A DNA stretch of 64,000 bases from Neoechinorhynchus agilis (taxonomy: Eukaryota; Acanthocephala): positions 9,176,001-9,240,000 of the forward strand of contig CM121342.1 of NCBI GenBank assembly GCA_051530055.1, read 5' to 3'. The position numbers and the translations under genes are program-made. Within the stretch, counting starts at the first letter, position 1; each line of letters opens with the position of its first letter. The notes under the pieces are model-generated. The model was not told where the DNA came from, made no database searches, and was given only the letters and a program-made list of their open reading frames with translations. Below, one piece after another: positions 52,501 to 64,000 of this stretch.

Positions 52501-55500
52501 GGAATTAATAGTTCGATTATTTAAAATAAAACTCTGAGGCCAATATTTAAAGATAAGAAATGTTGAAAACGAGTTTACTTTTTTGATGGTATAATTTGTC
52601 CGAGGAATTAATAGTTCGATTATTTAAAATAAAACTCTGAGGCCAATATTTAAAGATAAGAAATGTTGAAATGAGCTCACTTTTTTGATGGTATAAATTT
52701 TCCGAGGATTAATAGTTCGATTATTTAAAATAAAACTCTGAGGCCAATATTTAAAGATAAGAAATGTTGAAATGAGCTCAATTTTTGATGGTATAAATTG
52801 CGAGGAATTAATAGTTCGATTATTTAAAATAAAACTCTGAGGCCAATATTTAAAGATAAGAAATGTTGAAATGAGCTCACTTTTTTGATGGTATAAATTG
52901 TCCGAGGAATTAATAGTTCGATTATTTAAAATAAAACTCTGAGGCCAATATTTAAAGATAAGAAATGTTGAAATGAGCTCACTTTTTGATGGTATAAATT
53001 GTCCGAGGAATTAATAGTTCGATTATTTAAAATAAAACTCTGAGGCCAATATTTAAAGATAAGAAATGTTGAAATGAGCTCACTTTTTTGATGGTATAAA
53101 TTGTCCGAGGAATTAATAGTTCGATTATTTAAAATAAAACTCTGAGGCCAATATTTAAAGATAAGAAATGTTGAAATGAGCTCACTTTTTGATGGTATAA
53201 ATTGTCCGAGGAATTAATAGTTCGATTATTTAAAATAAAACTCTGAGGCCAATATTTAAAGATAAGAAATGTTGAAAATGAGCTCACTTTTTTGATGGTA
53301 TAAATTGTCCGAGGAATTAATAGTTCGATTATTTAAAATAAAACTCTGAGGCCAATATTTAAAGATAAGAAATGTTGAAATGAGCTCACTTTTTTGATGG
53401 TATAAATTGTCCGAGGAATTAATAGTTCGATTATTTAAAATAAAACTCTGAGGCCAATATTTAAAGATAAGAAATGTTGAAAACGAGCTCACTTTTTTGA
53501 TGGTATAAATTGTCCGAGGAATTAATAGTTCGATATTTAAAATAAAACTCTGAGGCCAATATTTAAAGATAAGAAATGTTGAAATGAGCTCACTTTTTTG
53601 ATGGTATAAATTGTCCGAGGATTAATAGTTCGATTATTTAAAATAAAACTCTGAGGCCAATATTTAAAGATAAGAAATGCTGAAAACGAGCTCACTTCTT
53701 TGATGGTATAAATTGTCCGAGGAATTAATAGTTCGATTATTTAAAATAAAACTCTGAGGCCAACATTTAAAGATAAGAAATGTTGAAAATGAGTTTACTT
53801 TTTTGATGGTATAAATTGTCCGAGGAATTAATAGTTCGATTATTTAAAATAAAACTCTGAGGCCAATATTTAAAGATAAGAAATGCTGAAATGAGCTCAC
53901 TTTTTTGATGGTATAAATTGACGGAGGAATTAATAGTTCGATTATTTAAAATAAAACTCTGAGGCCAAGATTTAAAGATGAGAAATGTTGAAATGAGCTC
54001 ACTTTTTAGACGGTATAAATTGTCCGAGGAATTAATAGTTCGATTATTTAAAATAAAACTCTGAGGCCAATATTTAAGAAAAGAAATATTGAAATGAGCT
54101 AACTTTTTTGATGGTATAAATTGTCCTAGGAATTAATAATTCGATTATTTAAAATAAAACTCTGAGGCCAACATTTAAAGATAAGAAATGTTGAAAATGA
54201 GCTCACTTTTTAGACGGTATAAATTGTCCGAGGATTAATAGTTCGATTATTTAAAATAAAACTCTGAGGCCAATATTTGAAGATAAGAAATGCTGAAAAA
54301 GAGCTCACTTTTTTGATGGTTATAAATTGTGCGAGGAATTAATAGTTCGATTATTTAAAATAAAACTCTGAGGCCAATATTTAAAGATACGAAATGTTGA
54401 AAGAGCTCACTTTTTGATGGTATAAATTGTCCGAGGAATTAAATGTTCGATTATTTAAAATAAAACTCTGAGGCCAATATTAAAGGATAAGAAATGCTGA
54501 AAATGAGCTCACTTTTTTGATGGTATAAATTGTCCGAGTAATTAATAGTTCGATTATTTAAAATAAAACTCTGAGGCCAATATTTAAAGATAAGAAATGT
54601 TGAAATGAGCTCACTTTTTTGATGGTATAAATTGTCCGAGGAATTAATAGTTCGATTATTTAAAATAAAACCTGAGGCCAATATTTAAAGATAAGAAATG
54701 TTGAAATGAGCTCACTTTTTTGATGGTATAAATTGTCCGAGGAATTAATAGTTCGATTATTTAAAATAAAACTCTGAGGCCAATATTTAAGATAAGAAAT
54801 GTTGAAATGAGCTAACTTTTTGATGGTATAAATTGTCCGAGGAATTAATAATTCGATTATTTAAAATAAAACTCTGAGGCCAATATTTAAAGATAAGAAA
54901 TGTTGAAAATGAGCTCACTTTTTGATGGTATAAATTTTCCGAGGAATTAAATGTTCGATTATTTAAAATAAAACTCTGAGGCCAATATTTAAAGATAAGA
55001 AATGCTGAAACGAGCTCACTTTTTTGATGGTATAAATTGTCCGAGGAATTAATAGTTCGATTATTTAAAATAAAACTCTGAGGCCAATATTTAAAGATAA
55101 GAAATGCTAAAATGAGCTCACTTTTTGATGGTATAAATTGTCCGAGGAATTAAAAGTTCGATTATTTAAAATAAAACTCTGAGGCCAATATTTAAAGATA
55201 AGAAATGCTGAAACGAGCTCACTTTTTGATGGTATAAATTTTCCGAGGATTAAGTTCGATTATTTAAAATAAAACTCTGCGGCCAATATTTAAAGATAAG
55301 AAATGCTGAAAACGAGCTCACTTCTTTGATGGTATAATTTGTCCGAGGAATTAATAGTTCGATTATTTAAAATAAAACTCTGAGGCCAATATTTAAAGAT
55401 AAGAAATGTTGAAATGAGCTCACTTTTTTGATGGTATAAATTGTCCGAGGAATTAATAGTTCGATTATTTAAAATAAAACTCTGAGGCCAATATTTAAAG

Positions 55501-58500
55501 ATAAGAAATGTTGAAATGAGCTCACTTTTTGATGGTATAAATTGTCCGAGGAATTAAATGTTCGATTATTTAAAATAAAACTCTGAGGCCAATATTAAGA
55601 TAAGAAATGCTGAAATGAGCTCACTTTTTTGATGGTATAAATTGTCCGAGTAATTAATAGTTCGATTATTTAAAATAAAACTCTGAGGCCAATATTTAAA
55701 GATAAGAAATGTTGAAATGAGCTCACTTTTTTGATGGTATAAATTGTGCGAGGAATTAATAGTTCGATTATTTAAAATAAAACTCTGAGGCCAATATTTA
55801 AAGATAAGAAATGTTGAAATGAGCTCACTTTTTTGATGGTATAAATTGTCCGAGGAATTAATAGTTCGATTATTTAAAATAAAACTCTGAGGCCAATATT
55901 TAAAGATAAGAAATGTTGAAATGAGCTCACTTTTTTGATGGTATAAATTGTCCGAGGAATTAATAGTTCGATTATTTAAAATAAAACTCTGAGGCCAATA
56001 TTTAAAGATAAGAAATGTTGAAATGAGCTCACTTTTTTGATGGTATAAATTGTCCGAGAATTAATATTCGATATTTAAAATAAAACTCTGAGGCCAATAT
56101 TTAAAGATAAGAAATGCTGAAAACGAGCTCACTTTTTTGATGGTATAAATTGCGAGGAATTAATAGTTCGATTATTTAAAATAAAACTCTGAGGCCAATA
56201 TTTAAAGATAAGAAATGTTGAAATGAGCTCACTTTTTTGATGGTATAAATTGTCCGAGGAATTAATAGTTCGATTATTTAAAATAAAACTCTGAGGCCAA
56301 TATTTAAAGATAAGAAATGCTGAAAATGAGCTCACTTTTTTGATGGTATAAATTGTCCGAGGAATTAATAGTTCGATTATTTAAAATAAAACTCTGAGGC
56401 CAATATTTAAAGATAAGAAATGTTGAAATGAGCTCACTTTTTTGATGGTATAAATTGTCCGAGGAATTAATAGTTCGATTATTTAAAATAAAACTCTGAG
56501 GCCAATATTTAAAGATAAGAAATGTTGAAATGAGCTCACTTTTTTGATGGTATAAATTGTCCGAGGAATTAATAGTTCGATTATTTAAAATAAAACTCTG
56601 AGGCCAATATTTAAAGATAAGAAATGTTGAAAACGAGTTTACTTTTTTGATGGTATAAATTGTCCGAGGAATTAATAGTTCGATTATTTAAAATAAAACT
56701 CTGAGGCCAATATTTAAAGATAAGAAATGTTGAAATGAGCTCACTTTTTTGATGGTATAAATTGTCCGAGTAATTAATAATTCGATATTTAAAATAAAAC
56801 TCTGAGGCCAATATTTAAAGATAAGAAATGCTGAAAACGAGCTCACTTTTTTGATGGTATAAATTGCGAGGAATTAATGGTTCGATTATTTAAAATAAAA
56901 CTCTGAGGCCAACATTTAAAGATAAGAAATGTTGAAAATGAGTTTACTTTTTTGATGGTATAAATTGTCCGAGTAATTAATAGTTCGATTATTTAAAATA
57001 AAACTCTGAGGCCAATATTTAAAGATAAGAAATGCTGAAATGAGCTCACTTTTTTGATGGTATAAATTGTCGGAGGAATTAATAGTTCGATTATTTAAAA
57101 TAAAACTCTGAGGCCAAGATTTAAAGATGAGAAATGTTGAAATGAGCTCACTTTTTAGACGGTATAAATTGTCCGAGGAATTAATAATTCGATTATTTAA
57201 AATAAAACTCTGAGGCCAATATTTAAAGATAAGAAATGCTGAAAACGAGCTCACTTTTTTGATGGTATAAATTGCGAGGAATTAATAGTTCGATTATTTA
57301 AAATAAAACTCTGAGGCCAACATTTAAAGATAAGAAATGTTGAAAATGAGCTCACTTTTTTGATGGTATAAATTGTCCGAGAATTAATAGTTCGATTATT
57401 TAAAATAAAACTCTGAGGCCAAGATAAGAAATGCTGAAAAAGAGCTCACTTTTTTGATGGTATAAATTGTGCGAGGAATTAATAGTTCGATTATTTAAAA
57501 TAAAACTCTGAGGCCAATATTTAAAGATAAGAAATGTTGAAATGAGCTCACTTTTTGATGGTATAAATTGTCCGAGGAATTAAATGTTCGATTATTTAAA
57601 ATAAAACTCTGAGGCCAATATTTAAAGATAAGAAATGCTGAAAATGAGCTCACTTTTTTGATGGTATAAATTGTCCGAGGAATTAATAGTTCGATTATTT
57701 AAAATAAAACTCTGAGGCCAATATTTAAAGATAAGAAATGTTGAAATGAGCTCACTTTTTTGATGGTATAAATTGTCCGAGGAATTAATAGTTCGATTAT
57801 TTAAAATAAAACTCTGAGGCCAATATTTAAAGATAAGAAATGTTGAAAACGAGCTCACTTTTTTGATGGTATAAATTGTCCGAGGAATTAATAGTTCGAT
57901 TATTTAAAATAAAACTCTGAGGCCAATATTTAAAGATAAGAAATGCTGAAAACGAGCTCACTTTTGATGGTATAAATTGTCCGAGGAATTAAATGTTCGA
58001 TTATTTAAAATAAAACTCTGAGGCCAATATTTAAAGATAAGAAATGCTGAAAACGAGCTCACTTCTTTGATGGTATAAATTGTCCGAGTAATTAATAATT
58101 CGATGATTTAAAATAAAACTCTGAGGCCAATATTTAAAGATAAGAAATGCTGAAAACGAGCTCACTTTTTTGATGGTATAAATTGTCCGAGGAATTAATA
58201 ATTCGATTATTTAAAATAAAACTCTGAGGCCAATATTAAAAGATAAGAAATGTTGAAAATGAGCTCACTTTTTAGACGGTATAAATTGTCCGAGGATTAA
58301 TAGTTCGATTATTTAAAATAAAACTCTGAGGCCAATATTTGAAGATAAGAAATGCTGAAAAAGAGCTCACTTTTTTGATGGTTATAAATTGTGCGAGGAA
58401 TTAATAGTTCGATTATTTAAAATAAAACTCTGAGGCCAATATTTAAAGATACGAAATGTTGCAAATGGGCTCACTTTTTGATGGTATAAATTGTCCGAGG

Positions 58501-59860
58501 AATTAAATGTTCGATTATTTAAAATAAAACTCTGAGGCCAATATTAAAGGATAAGAAATGCTGAAAATGAGCTCACTTTTTTGATGGTATAAATTGTCCG
58601 AGTAATTAATAGTTCGATTATTTAAAATAAAACTCTGAGGTCAATATTTAAAGATAAGAAATGTTGAAATGAGCTCACTTTTTTGATGGTATAAATTGTG
58701 CGAGGAATTAATAGTTCGATTATTTAAAATAAAACTCTGAGGCCAATATTTAAAGATACGAAATGTTGAAATGAGCTCACTTTTTGATGGTATAAATTGT
58801 CCGAGGAATTAATAGTTCGATTATTTAAAATAAAACTCTGAGGCCAATATTTAAAGATAAGAAATGTTGAAATGAGCTCACTTTTTAGATGGTATAAATT
58901 GTCCGAGTAATTAATAATTCGATGATTTAAAATAAAACTCTGAGGCCAATATTTAAAGATAAGAAATGCTGAAAACGAGCTCACTTTTTTGATGGTATAA
59001 ATTGTCCGAGGGATTAATAATTTGATTATTTAAAATAAAACTCTGAGGCCAATATTAAAGGATAAGAAATGCTGAAAATGAGCTCACTTTTTTGATGGTA
59101 TAAATTGTCCGAGTAATTAATAGTTCGATTATTTAAAACAAAACTCTGAGGTCAATATTTAAAGATAAGAAATGTTGAAATGAGCTCACTTTTTTGATGG
59201 TATAAATTGTCCGAGGAATTAATAGTTCGATTATTTAAAATAAAACTCTGAGGCCAATATTTAAAGATAAGAAATGTTGAAATGAGCTCACTTTTTTGAT
59301 GGTATAAATTTTCCGAGGATTAATAGTTCGATTATTTAAAATAAAACTCTGAGGCCAATATTTAAAGATAAGAAATGTTGAAATGAGCTCAATTTTTGAT
59401 GGTATAAATATGCGAGGAATTAATGGTTCGATTATTTAAAATAAAACTCTGGGGCCAATATTCAAAGATAAGAAATATTGAAATGAGCTCACTTTTTTGA
59501 TGGTATAAATTGTGCGAGGAATTAATAGTTCGATTATTTAAAATAAAACTGAGGCCAATATTTAAAGATAAGAAATGTTGAAATGAGCTCACTTTTTTGA
59601 TGGTATAAATTGTCCGAGGAATTAATAGTTCGATTATTTAAAATAAAACTCTGAGGCCAAGATTTAAAGATGAGAAATGTTGAAATGAGCTCACTTTTTA
59701 GACGGTATAAATTGTCCGAGTAATTAATAGTTCGATTATTTAAAATAAAACTCTGAGGCCAATATTTAAAGATAAGAAATGTTGAAAATGAGCTCACTTT
59801 TTGATGGTATAAATTGTCCGAGGGATTAATAATTCGATTATTTAAAATAAAACTCCGGGG
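49516..59860. repeat. 102-bp AT-rich satellite array, about 100 copies
   Basis: Head-to-tail monomers of 101-103 bp with the core GATGGTATAAATTGTCCGAG, then TTCGATTATTTAAAATAAAA, GAGGCCAATATTTAAAGATA and GAGCTCACTTTTTT. Almost every monomer has a GAGCTC site. Variant monomers (TTTAGACGG, CAAGATTTAAAGATGAG, GGTTATAAATTGTGCG, ATTAAAGGATAAG) recur in the same order at distant places, showing block duplications. The minus strand is open across several monomers because 102 is divisible by three. This is typical of centromeric or heterochromatic satellite DNA. Confidence 0.97.
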
Positions 59861-60485
59861 CCAATAATGTTTTCGCAGCTATCTGGTGTTGCGGTAGAGG
59901 GCGGCGTAGATTCCTCCCTAATCCAGGTGGCTTAAGCAGTTGGATTAAATATATTCTTTCTTTTGTATGATGAAGTGGTATATGAGGTCCACTGCAAGAC
60001 TGCCCAGACAAGTATTTGGGACAGACCAAACAGAGACAGCGAAAGGATCAGACAGCACGGATATACGCATTTAGACGTTCTCTTCCTCAGCCATATCAAA
60101 TCATGCGGTTAATTGTGGACATCAAATTGATTTTTTTGGCCAGTCATATTTACAGAATGGATTGATAATGGTAGCCATCGAAAAAGGCTGCTCAGTTCAA
60201 CCGATGGAAGGTAATAAAATCAGAATATCAGTTTAAAATTTCCATTAAAAAGGCAGTGGTGCTCTAGTTCAGAGGTTCTAGTGGACAATGGGTCAAACAA
60301 AGATATAACCAGTCCACAGGATAACGCTAAAACCTTGATAATGTTGGAATTATCCGACGAAATATAGGAAATAAATTAGTGAATTTAGATGCGGCGGAGG
60401 GAAATGTGATATTAATTAGGTGTGTGAATATCAAACAGTTCAAAGTTCGTGCATTTAACTTGTCGATATTTGGTTCACGTCATTT

Positions 60486-60560
60486 CGTAACGAGAGTGCT
60501 TGAATGCCCAAACTTCTGACACTGGCTTACGCGTACGCATGAGTAAATAAATTATTATAT
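60486..60560 (+). repeat. LINE 3'-end repeat, copy 1
   Basis: Starts AACGAGAGTGCTTGAATG and ends ACGCGTACGCATGAGTAAAT plus AAATTATTAT. It recurs at 63568-63643, where it follows RT sequence, so it is probably the 3' terminus of that LINE with a short ATT tail. The stretch 59861-60485 next to the satellite has no gene recognised. Confidence 0.5.
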
Positions 60561-60569
60561 CCCGATTGC

Positions 60570-60690
60570 GGTGGAAACGCTGGGATGCCTCGGAAAAGAA
60601 TACCGACTGCGAAAGGAAATAGTCCACTTGAACACCTCGACAACGGATTCGAACCAGTTGACCCTTGACTAAGGATTTTCTTTTTTTAAC
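60570..60690 (-). repeat. tRNA-related SINE piece, rearranged
   Basis: On the minus strand a B-box GGTTCGAATCC is followed, not preceded, by an A-box-like GTGTTCAAGTGG and then by CGGAAAAGAATACC-type sequence shared (as TGCCTCGGAAAAGAA) with the SINE near 10.87 kb. The order suggests a dimeric or rearranged SINE. Confidence 0.4.
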
Positions 60691-60761
60691 ATTTCTAGGT
60701 TTTACAATAATAAAGCAAAAAGCGTGCAATCACCGCCGTCCGCAAAATTGGAGAGAAATCG

Positions 60762-61250
60762 GTGGTTAAGGTTAATAAGGTTTTATTACAGGTTGATGTT
60801 AATAACACGTTCGACACTATTAGCATGAATTTTATATATAAGATTTTTTTAGACTTGAAGCTCCCCAAGAAGCTTCTTGGTCGTATTCAGTTTTTAATGG
60901 AAACAAAGACATATTTTCTAGAGGAAGGAAAACAACGCTTGTCCCGTTGACGGACTCTCATGTGGCTCGTAAGCAGTTGTATGCTAAATTTTTAGAGGAT
61001 CCGCGCACGAAGAAGGGTTGTCTTGAACTCGGCTCTAGGATCTACATTTCTCAAAGTCGCAGCAATTGCGAGAACGATCAGGTGGTTGGGTGTGATGATA
61101 TGTCATCCTGTGAAAATTATGAAGACGATTATGGCTGGCTCATTCTGTTATTTTGGGAGAGGAAGCCCGCCAGAGTTGCGGATTGATTTTGGCGTTTGTT
61201 TTTTCAAACGAGTATGGAAAGTTTTGAAAGATTTGAAACATCAATAACAG
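60762..61250 (+). mobile_element. LINE reverse-transcriptase fragment
   Basis: First frame: KVLLQVDVNNTFDTISMNFI (motif A) to FLMETKTYFL. After frameshifts: RTIRWLGVMICHP and MAGSFCYFGRGSPPELRIDF. Motifs B and C are missing, so the middle of the RT is deleted. It is related to the fragment at 27.7-28.7 kb. Confidence 0.55.
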
Positions 61251-61757
61251 AATCGATGGAATCGTTTTTATGGCATATTTTTATAACAAAGATCTGGAAT
61301 TACATACACGAGAACTGGAAAAGATATTCTATAAAATGATGAACATACGTTCAACGAGATTGTGAGGCGACTGAAAAGACGAGACAGAGAGAAAGTGGAT
61401 TCTTGGAAAAAGGAGAACGGACTCTGAATTTATATTGTGAGAGCCATTTGTTACTTATTCTTTTTGTTATTTTATAAGATGTAATTATTTTATCCGTAAT
61501 CATACACGTACTCTCCCAATACTTTTTGTTCTTTTGGGCTGCTAAATATAAGCTATACTGATGGAATACGACGTTTTTCCTACGTTTCCTTTAAATTCTC
61601 ATTCCTCTGGTCTATTGACACTTCAAGAAAGGCTTATTCGTCTCTCTTAATCAGAATTATGTAAATGAAAATTTATCATTCGCTCTGTTCGAAATGAAAG
61701 AAAAAGAGCTGGAAGGAACATTCTACTAGGCAATGTATATGTTCGCCACAATTATAT

Positions 61758-62142
61758 TCACAAATCCACAACTAAGGACATTCTTGGCATTGGAACGTTC
61801 TTTTGTTCGGAGATTTTAACGACCCGCCCGATAAATGGACCCGGACTGTGGCGAATCGAGATGGCACACATGAATTCATATGACCCAACCAACCCACTTT
61901 CCACGGGTTCTACAATAACTCTCATTCCTTCTTGGATGGGTGTTTTGCTCCATTGGATCGCAGTGTCCGCATCCATCGATAAACAGACGTCGATTGCGGG
62001 AATTTATTTTCATGAAATACTCGCTTGGAATATTACGGGCGACCTATCTTATAATAATAACACGTTTATTGGATATCCTTTAAGATGGGAATTAGCAGTC
62101 GGGGGATGCCCGTTCTGGCCGGATGGATGTCTATTCGGGTAG
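61758..62142. other. Region with unassigned open frames on both strands
   Basis: Minus-strand frame 61758-61976 (QEGMRVIVEPVESGLVGSYE, IRHSPGPFIGRVVKISEQ) and an overlapping plus-strand frame (61861-62142) are open. The minus frame looks more protein-like, but I cannot assign it. The surroundings (61251-61757 and 62143-62289) show nothing recognisable. Confidence 0.2.
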
Positions 62143-62289
62143 GAACTATCCAGTCGGGGACGGTTCGTTCGGGTGAGGATGTGTCCGTTCGATTGAGAAT
62201 ATCCGGGTCCGTTCTTGCAGGAAATGGTGTTTATTGCTTGCAGAAGCGCTTGTGAGGTTGGTCTTGCCTCAGAATCATTTCAGGTTATG

Positions 62290-63643
62290 ATATACGGCTC
62301 CTTGGATTCGAGACACATCAGACAAATCAGTGGTTGATGACATTATTGGGAGATTGTCGTTTGGCGCCGATACAGTGCCAAAGGGTAACTGGTTAAAGCT
62401 GCCGTTATTGCGATCCCTAAATAATGGAGACTTGACTCCGAATGATTTGTTAAAGGCCCGGGATAAGTTTTTCAAAATGTCTTCGAATAATTACTCAGCG
62501 CCGGTTAAATACCTTAAATTTATTGATTTATCAATAAGACCATTAATTATTTCATGCATTCTGAGGGCATCTAAGGACGAATGGGAACAAGTTAACATAT
62601 CACGCAGAATCCTCTCGGTTAAAAGTCATAAACGTACGGTATCTTCTCCGTCTGATCTTAGGAATATTTCTATTCAAAACTCTAAAGTATCTTTATATGA
62701 GAAGGCCCTCGCTAACTACCTCGTGAAATTTTGTATGGAAAGGGACATCATCTCTTCGAGGGTAGGTCGGTCATTTCGGCCGTCAAGGAAATCTATTCTT
62801 CTCTTTCTCAGAATTCATGTAAATACAAATGCCTCGTATCGTTTGATTTCTCATCTGTCTACGACAATATCAACCGGCAGTTCTTGGTGAGTTATATGTC
62901 CTTCCTCAATTTTCCAAGCGATATTCTCGCCCGGATAAGAGATCTACTTCGAGGACGACATGGATGGCAAAGTTTTCCTTCTGACTAAAGGTCTCCCTCA
63001 AATCTCACCGCTTTCGCCCATACTCTTCCTGATTGCGATGCAATTCATCTCGGGCTATTCAAGAGATGGGGTGAAGACGATTATCTACGCAGACGATATT
63101 AGCGCGGTTCTTTTTACCGATAACTCCTGGGAACTCCCGGTGTTACTGCGAGACCTAGTATTCTTCATTATTCGGCAATCTAACTTAATGGGCCTAAGGC
63201 TGAACTGCAATAAAACAAACATTATGGCCGTAGCGGGTAGTCATTATATCACCAGAAAATTAAGAAATATCATTAGATCAGAATATAAATGATAAAAAAT
63301 TCAATCGAATTAAGATCTCAGGCTATAATCTTAATTCTAGGTTGAACGAGAAATTCGACCTATCACATCTTAAAAAACACTTAAATCAGCAAAACTTTTT
63401 TACATTAGAGCAAGTAAACTCAACCTAACAGTCAAAAACGATTTCAGATTTGGAAAACATGGGTCATCTCTGACCTTAGGTTTTTCAGTCGCAGTAGACA
63501 GGAGAGGTTTTGCTAAAAAAATGCCACCGAGATATTGACACCTTGAAAAACAATTTAAGGAGATGGCAAGATAACGAGAGTGCTTGAATGCTCAAACTTC
63601 GGACACTGGTTTACGCGTACGCATGAGTAAATAAATTATTATT
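62290..63643 (+). mobile_element. LINE RT fragment with 3' end
   Basis: Three frames follow one another: a linker (62330-62890: NGDLTPNDLLKARDKFFKMS, YEKALANYLVKFCMERDI), RT motif A (62770-62988: YKCLVSFDFSSVYDNINRQF) and motifs B and C (62960-63292: KGLPQISPLSPILFLIAMQF, IIYADDISAVLF). At least two frameshifts separate them. Catalytic Asp residues are intact. The repeat at 63568-63643 marks the 3' end. No endonuclease is found upstream. From 63644 to 64000 there is no recognised gene. Confidence 0.65.
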
Positions 63644-64000
63644 AAAAACGCTCAGTGATGGGATGTAGTAATCATAATCCCTGATACAACCAAGGATTCA
63701 TCTCTGAGTGTGCCATGATCAGATCCTGAATCATCGGCTTCTGAAGTTTCTTTTTTCATAGAAGTTGGTCACATTCGGCATTCACGAGATGAGGAACTGA
63801 ATCTATAAACGTAAGAGACTATTGGCGATGCTCTGGGAATTCCCTAAACGTACGTCAATATACGAATCTTAACTGCTGAGCAAAATAAAACAACGGGCCA
63901 TACCAGGAAACTTGATCTTAAACATTCGAACAGTCGTTAATATTGATGCCGTTCGGAATCCATATTTTCCTTTTATAGGTACCTATGGAGCTCATCAGAT

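Noticed and set aside
49516-59860. Minus-strand open frames of 60-112 codons repeating ...FKYWPQSFILNNRTINSSDN...
   Set aside because: They arise because the 102-bp monomer is divisible by three. They shift with every indel and have no start, end or independent conservation.

Overview
The window looks like a repeat-saturated chromosome region of an invertebrate animal. It carries Penelope-like elements with GIY-YIG nucleases, several LINE families, Ty3/gypsy remnants, a tRNA-related SINE, a roughly 10 kb satellite block and a few animal-type genes (aldo-keto reductase, TXNDC9-like, CK1-family kinases, Rpp20/POP7-like). An arthropod such as a mite, or another ecdysozoan, would fit, but the sequence does not settle the phylum. 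Almost every family and boundary call comes from reading motifs by eye. No search was run.

Layout. 1-5.7 kb: a gypsy-type composite, an RTE-like endonuclease fragment and a 1.4 kb repeat unit. All but the endonuclease fragment recur at 42.2-48.6 kb, so the two regions are paralogous. 5.8-10.9 kb: SINE copies, a reversed LINE copy (A), a decayed LINE with an R2-type C-terminal nuclease region, and a CK1 kinase relic. 11.3-12.0 kb: an open TXNDC9-like gene. 12.4-18.2 kb: a Penelope-like element and more LINE copies. 18.6 kb: a 21-bp tandem repeat. 18.9-23.1 kb: LINE copy B, with an acidic first ORF, a zinc-knuckle ORF1 and an endonuclease. 23.7-27.2 kb: a decayed gene made of 39-residue (117-bp) repeats. 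27.2-29.5 kb: gag, LINE and Penelope pieces. 29.9-30.9 kb: two small divergent ORFs sharing a promoter with RFX/X-box-like sites. 31-34.3 kb: fragments, including a leucine-rich-repeat gene piece and LINE copy C. 35.3-38 kb: the main host-gene island, with a CK1-family pseudogene, a POP7-like gene with an internal stop, and an intact aldo-keto reductase. 39.1-42.2 kb: palindromes, an 18-bp minisatellite next to an LTR primer-binding site, LINE and Penelope ends. 45-47 kb: an RTE-type LINE. 49.5-59.9 kb: a tandem satellite of about 102 bp (about 100 copies). 60-64 kb: further LINE reverse-transcriptase fragments and SINE pieces.

The most interesting thread is a set of at least six hammerhead-ribozyme-like cores (CTGANGA, one extra base, a short stem, GAAA). 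Three sit at the 3' ends of recognisable Penelope-like elements. Three sit in small palindromic elements of roughly 150-200 bp, and two of these are flanked by direct repeats of 12 and 8 bp. This suggests tiny, mobile, Penelope-derived ribozyme-bearing elements. Genes likely to be functional are few: the aldo-keto reductase (best), the TXNDC9-like gene, and possibly the two small divergent ORFs near 30 kb.
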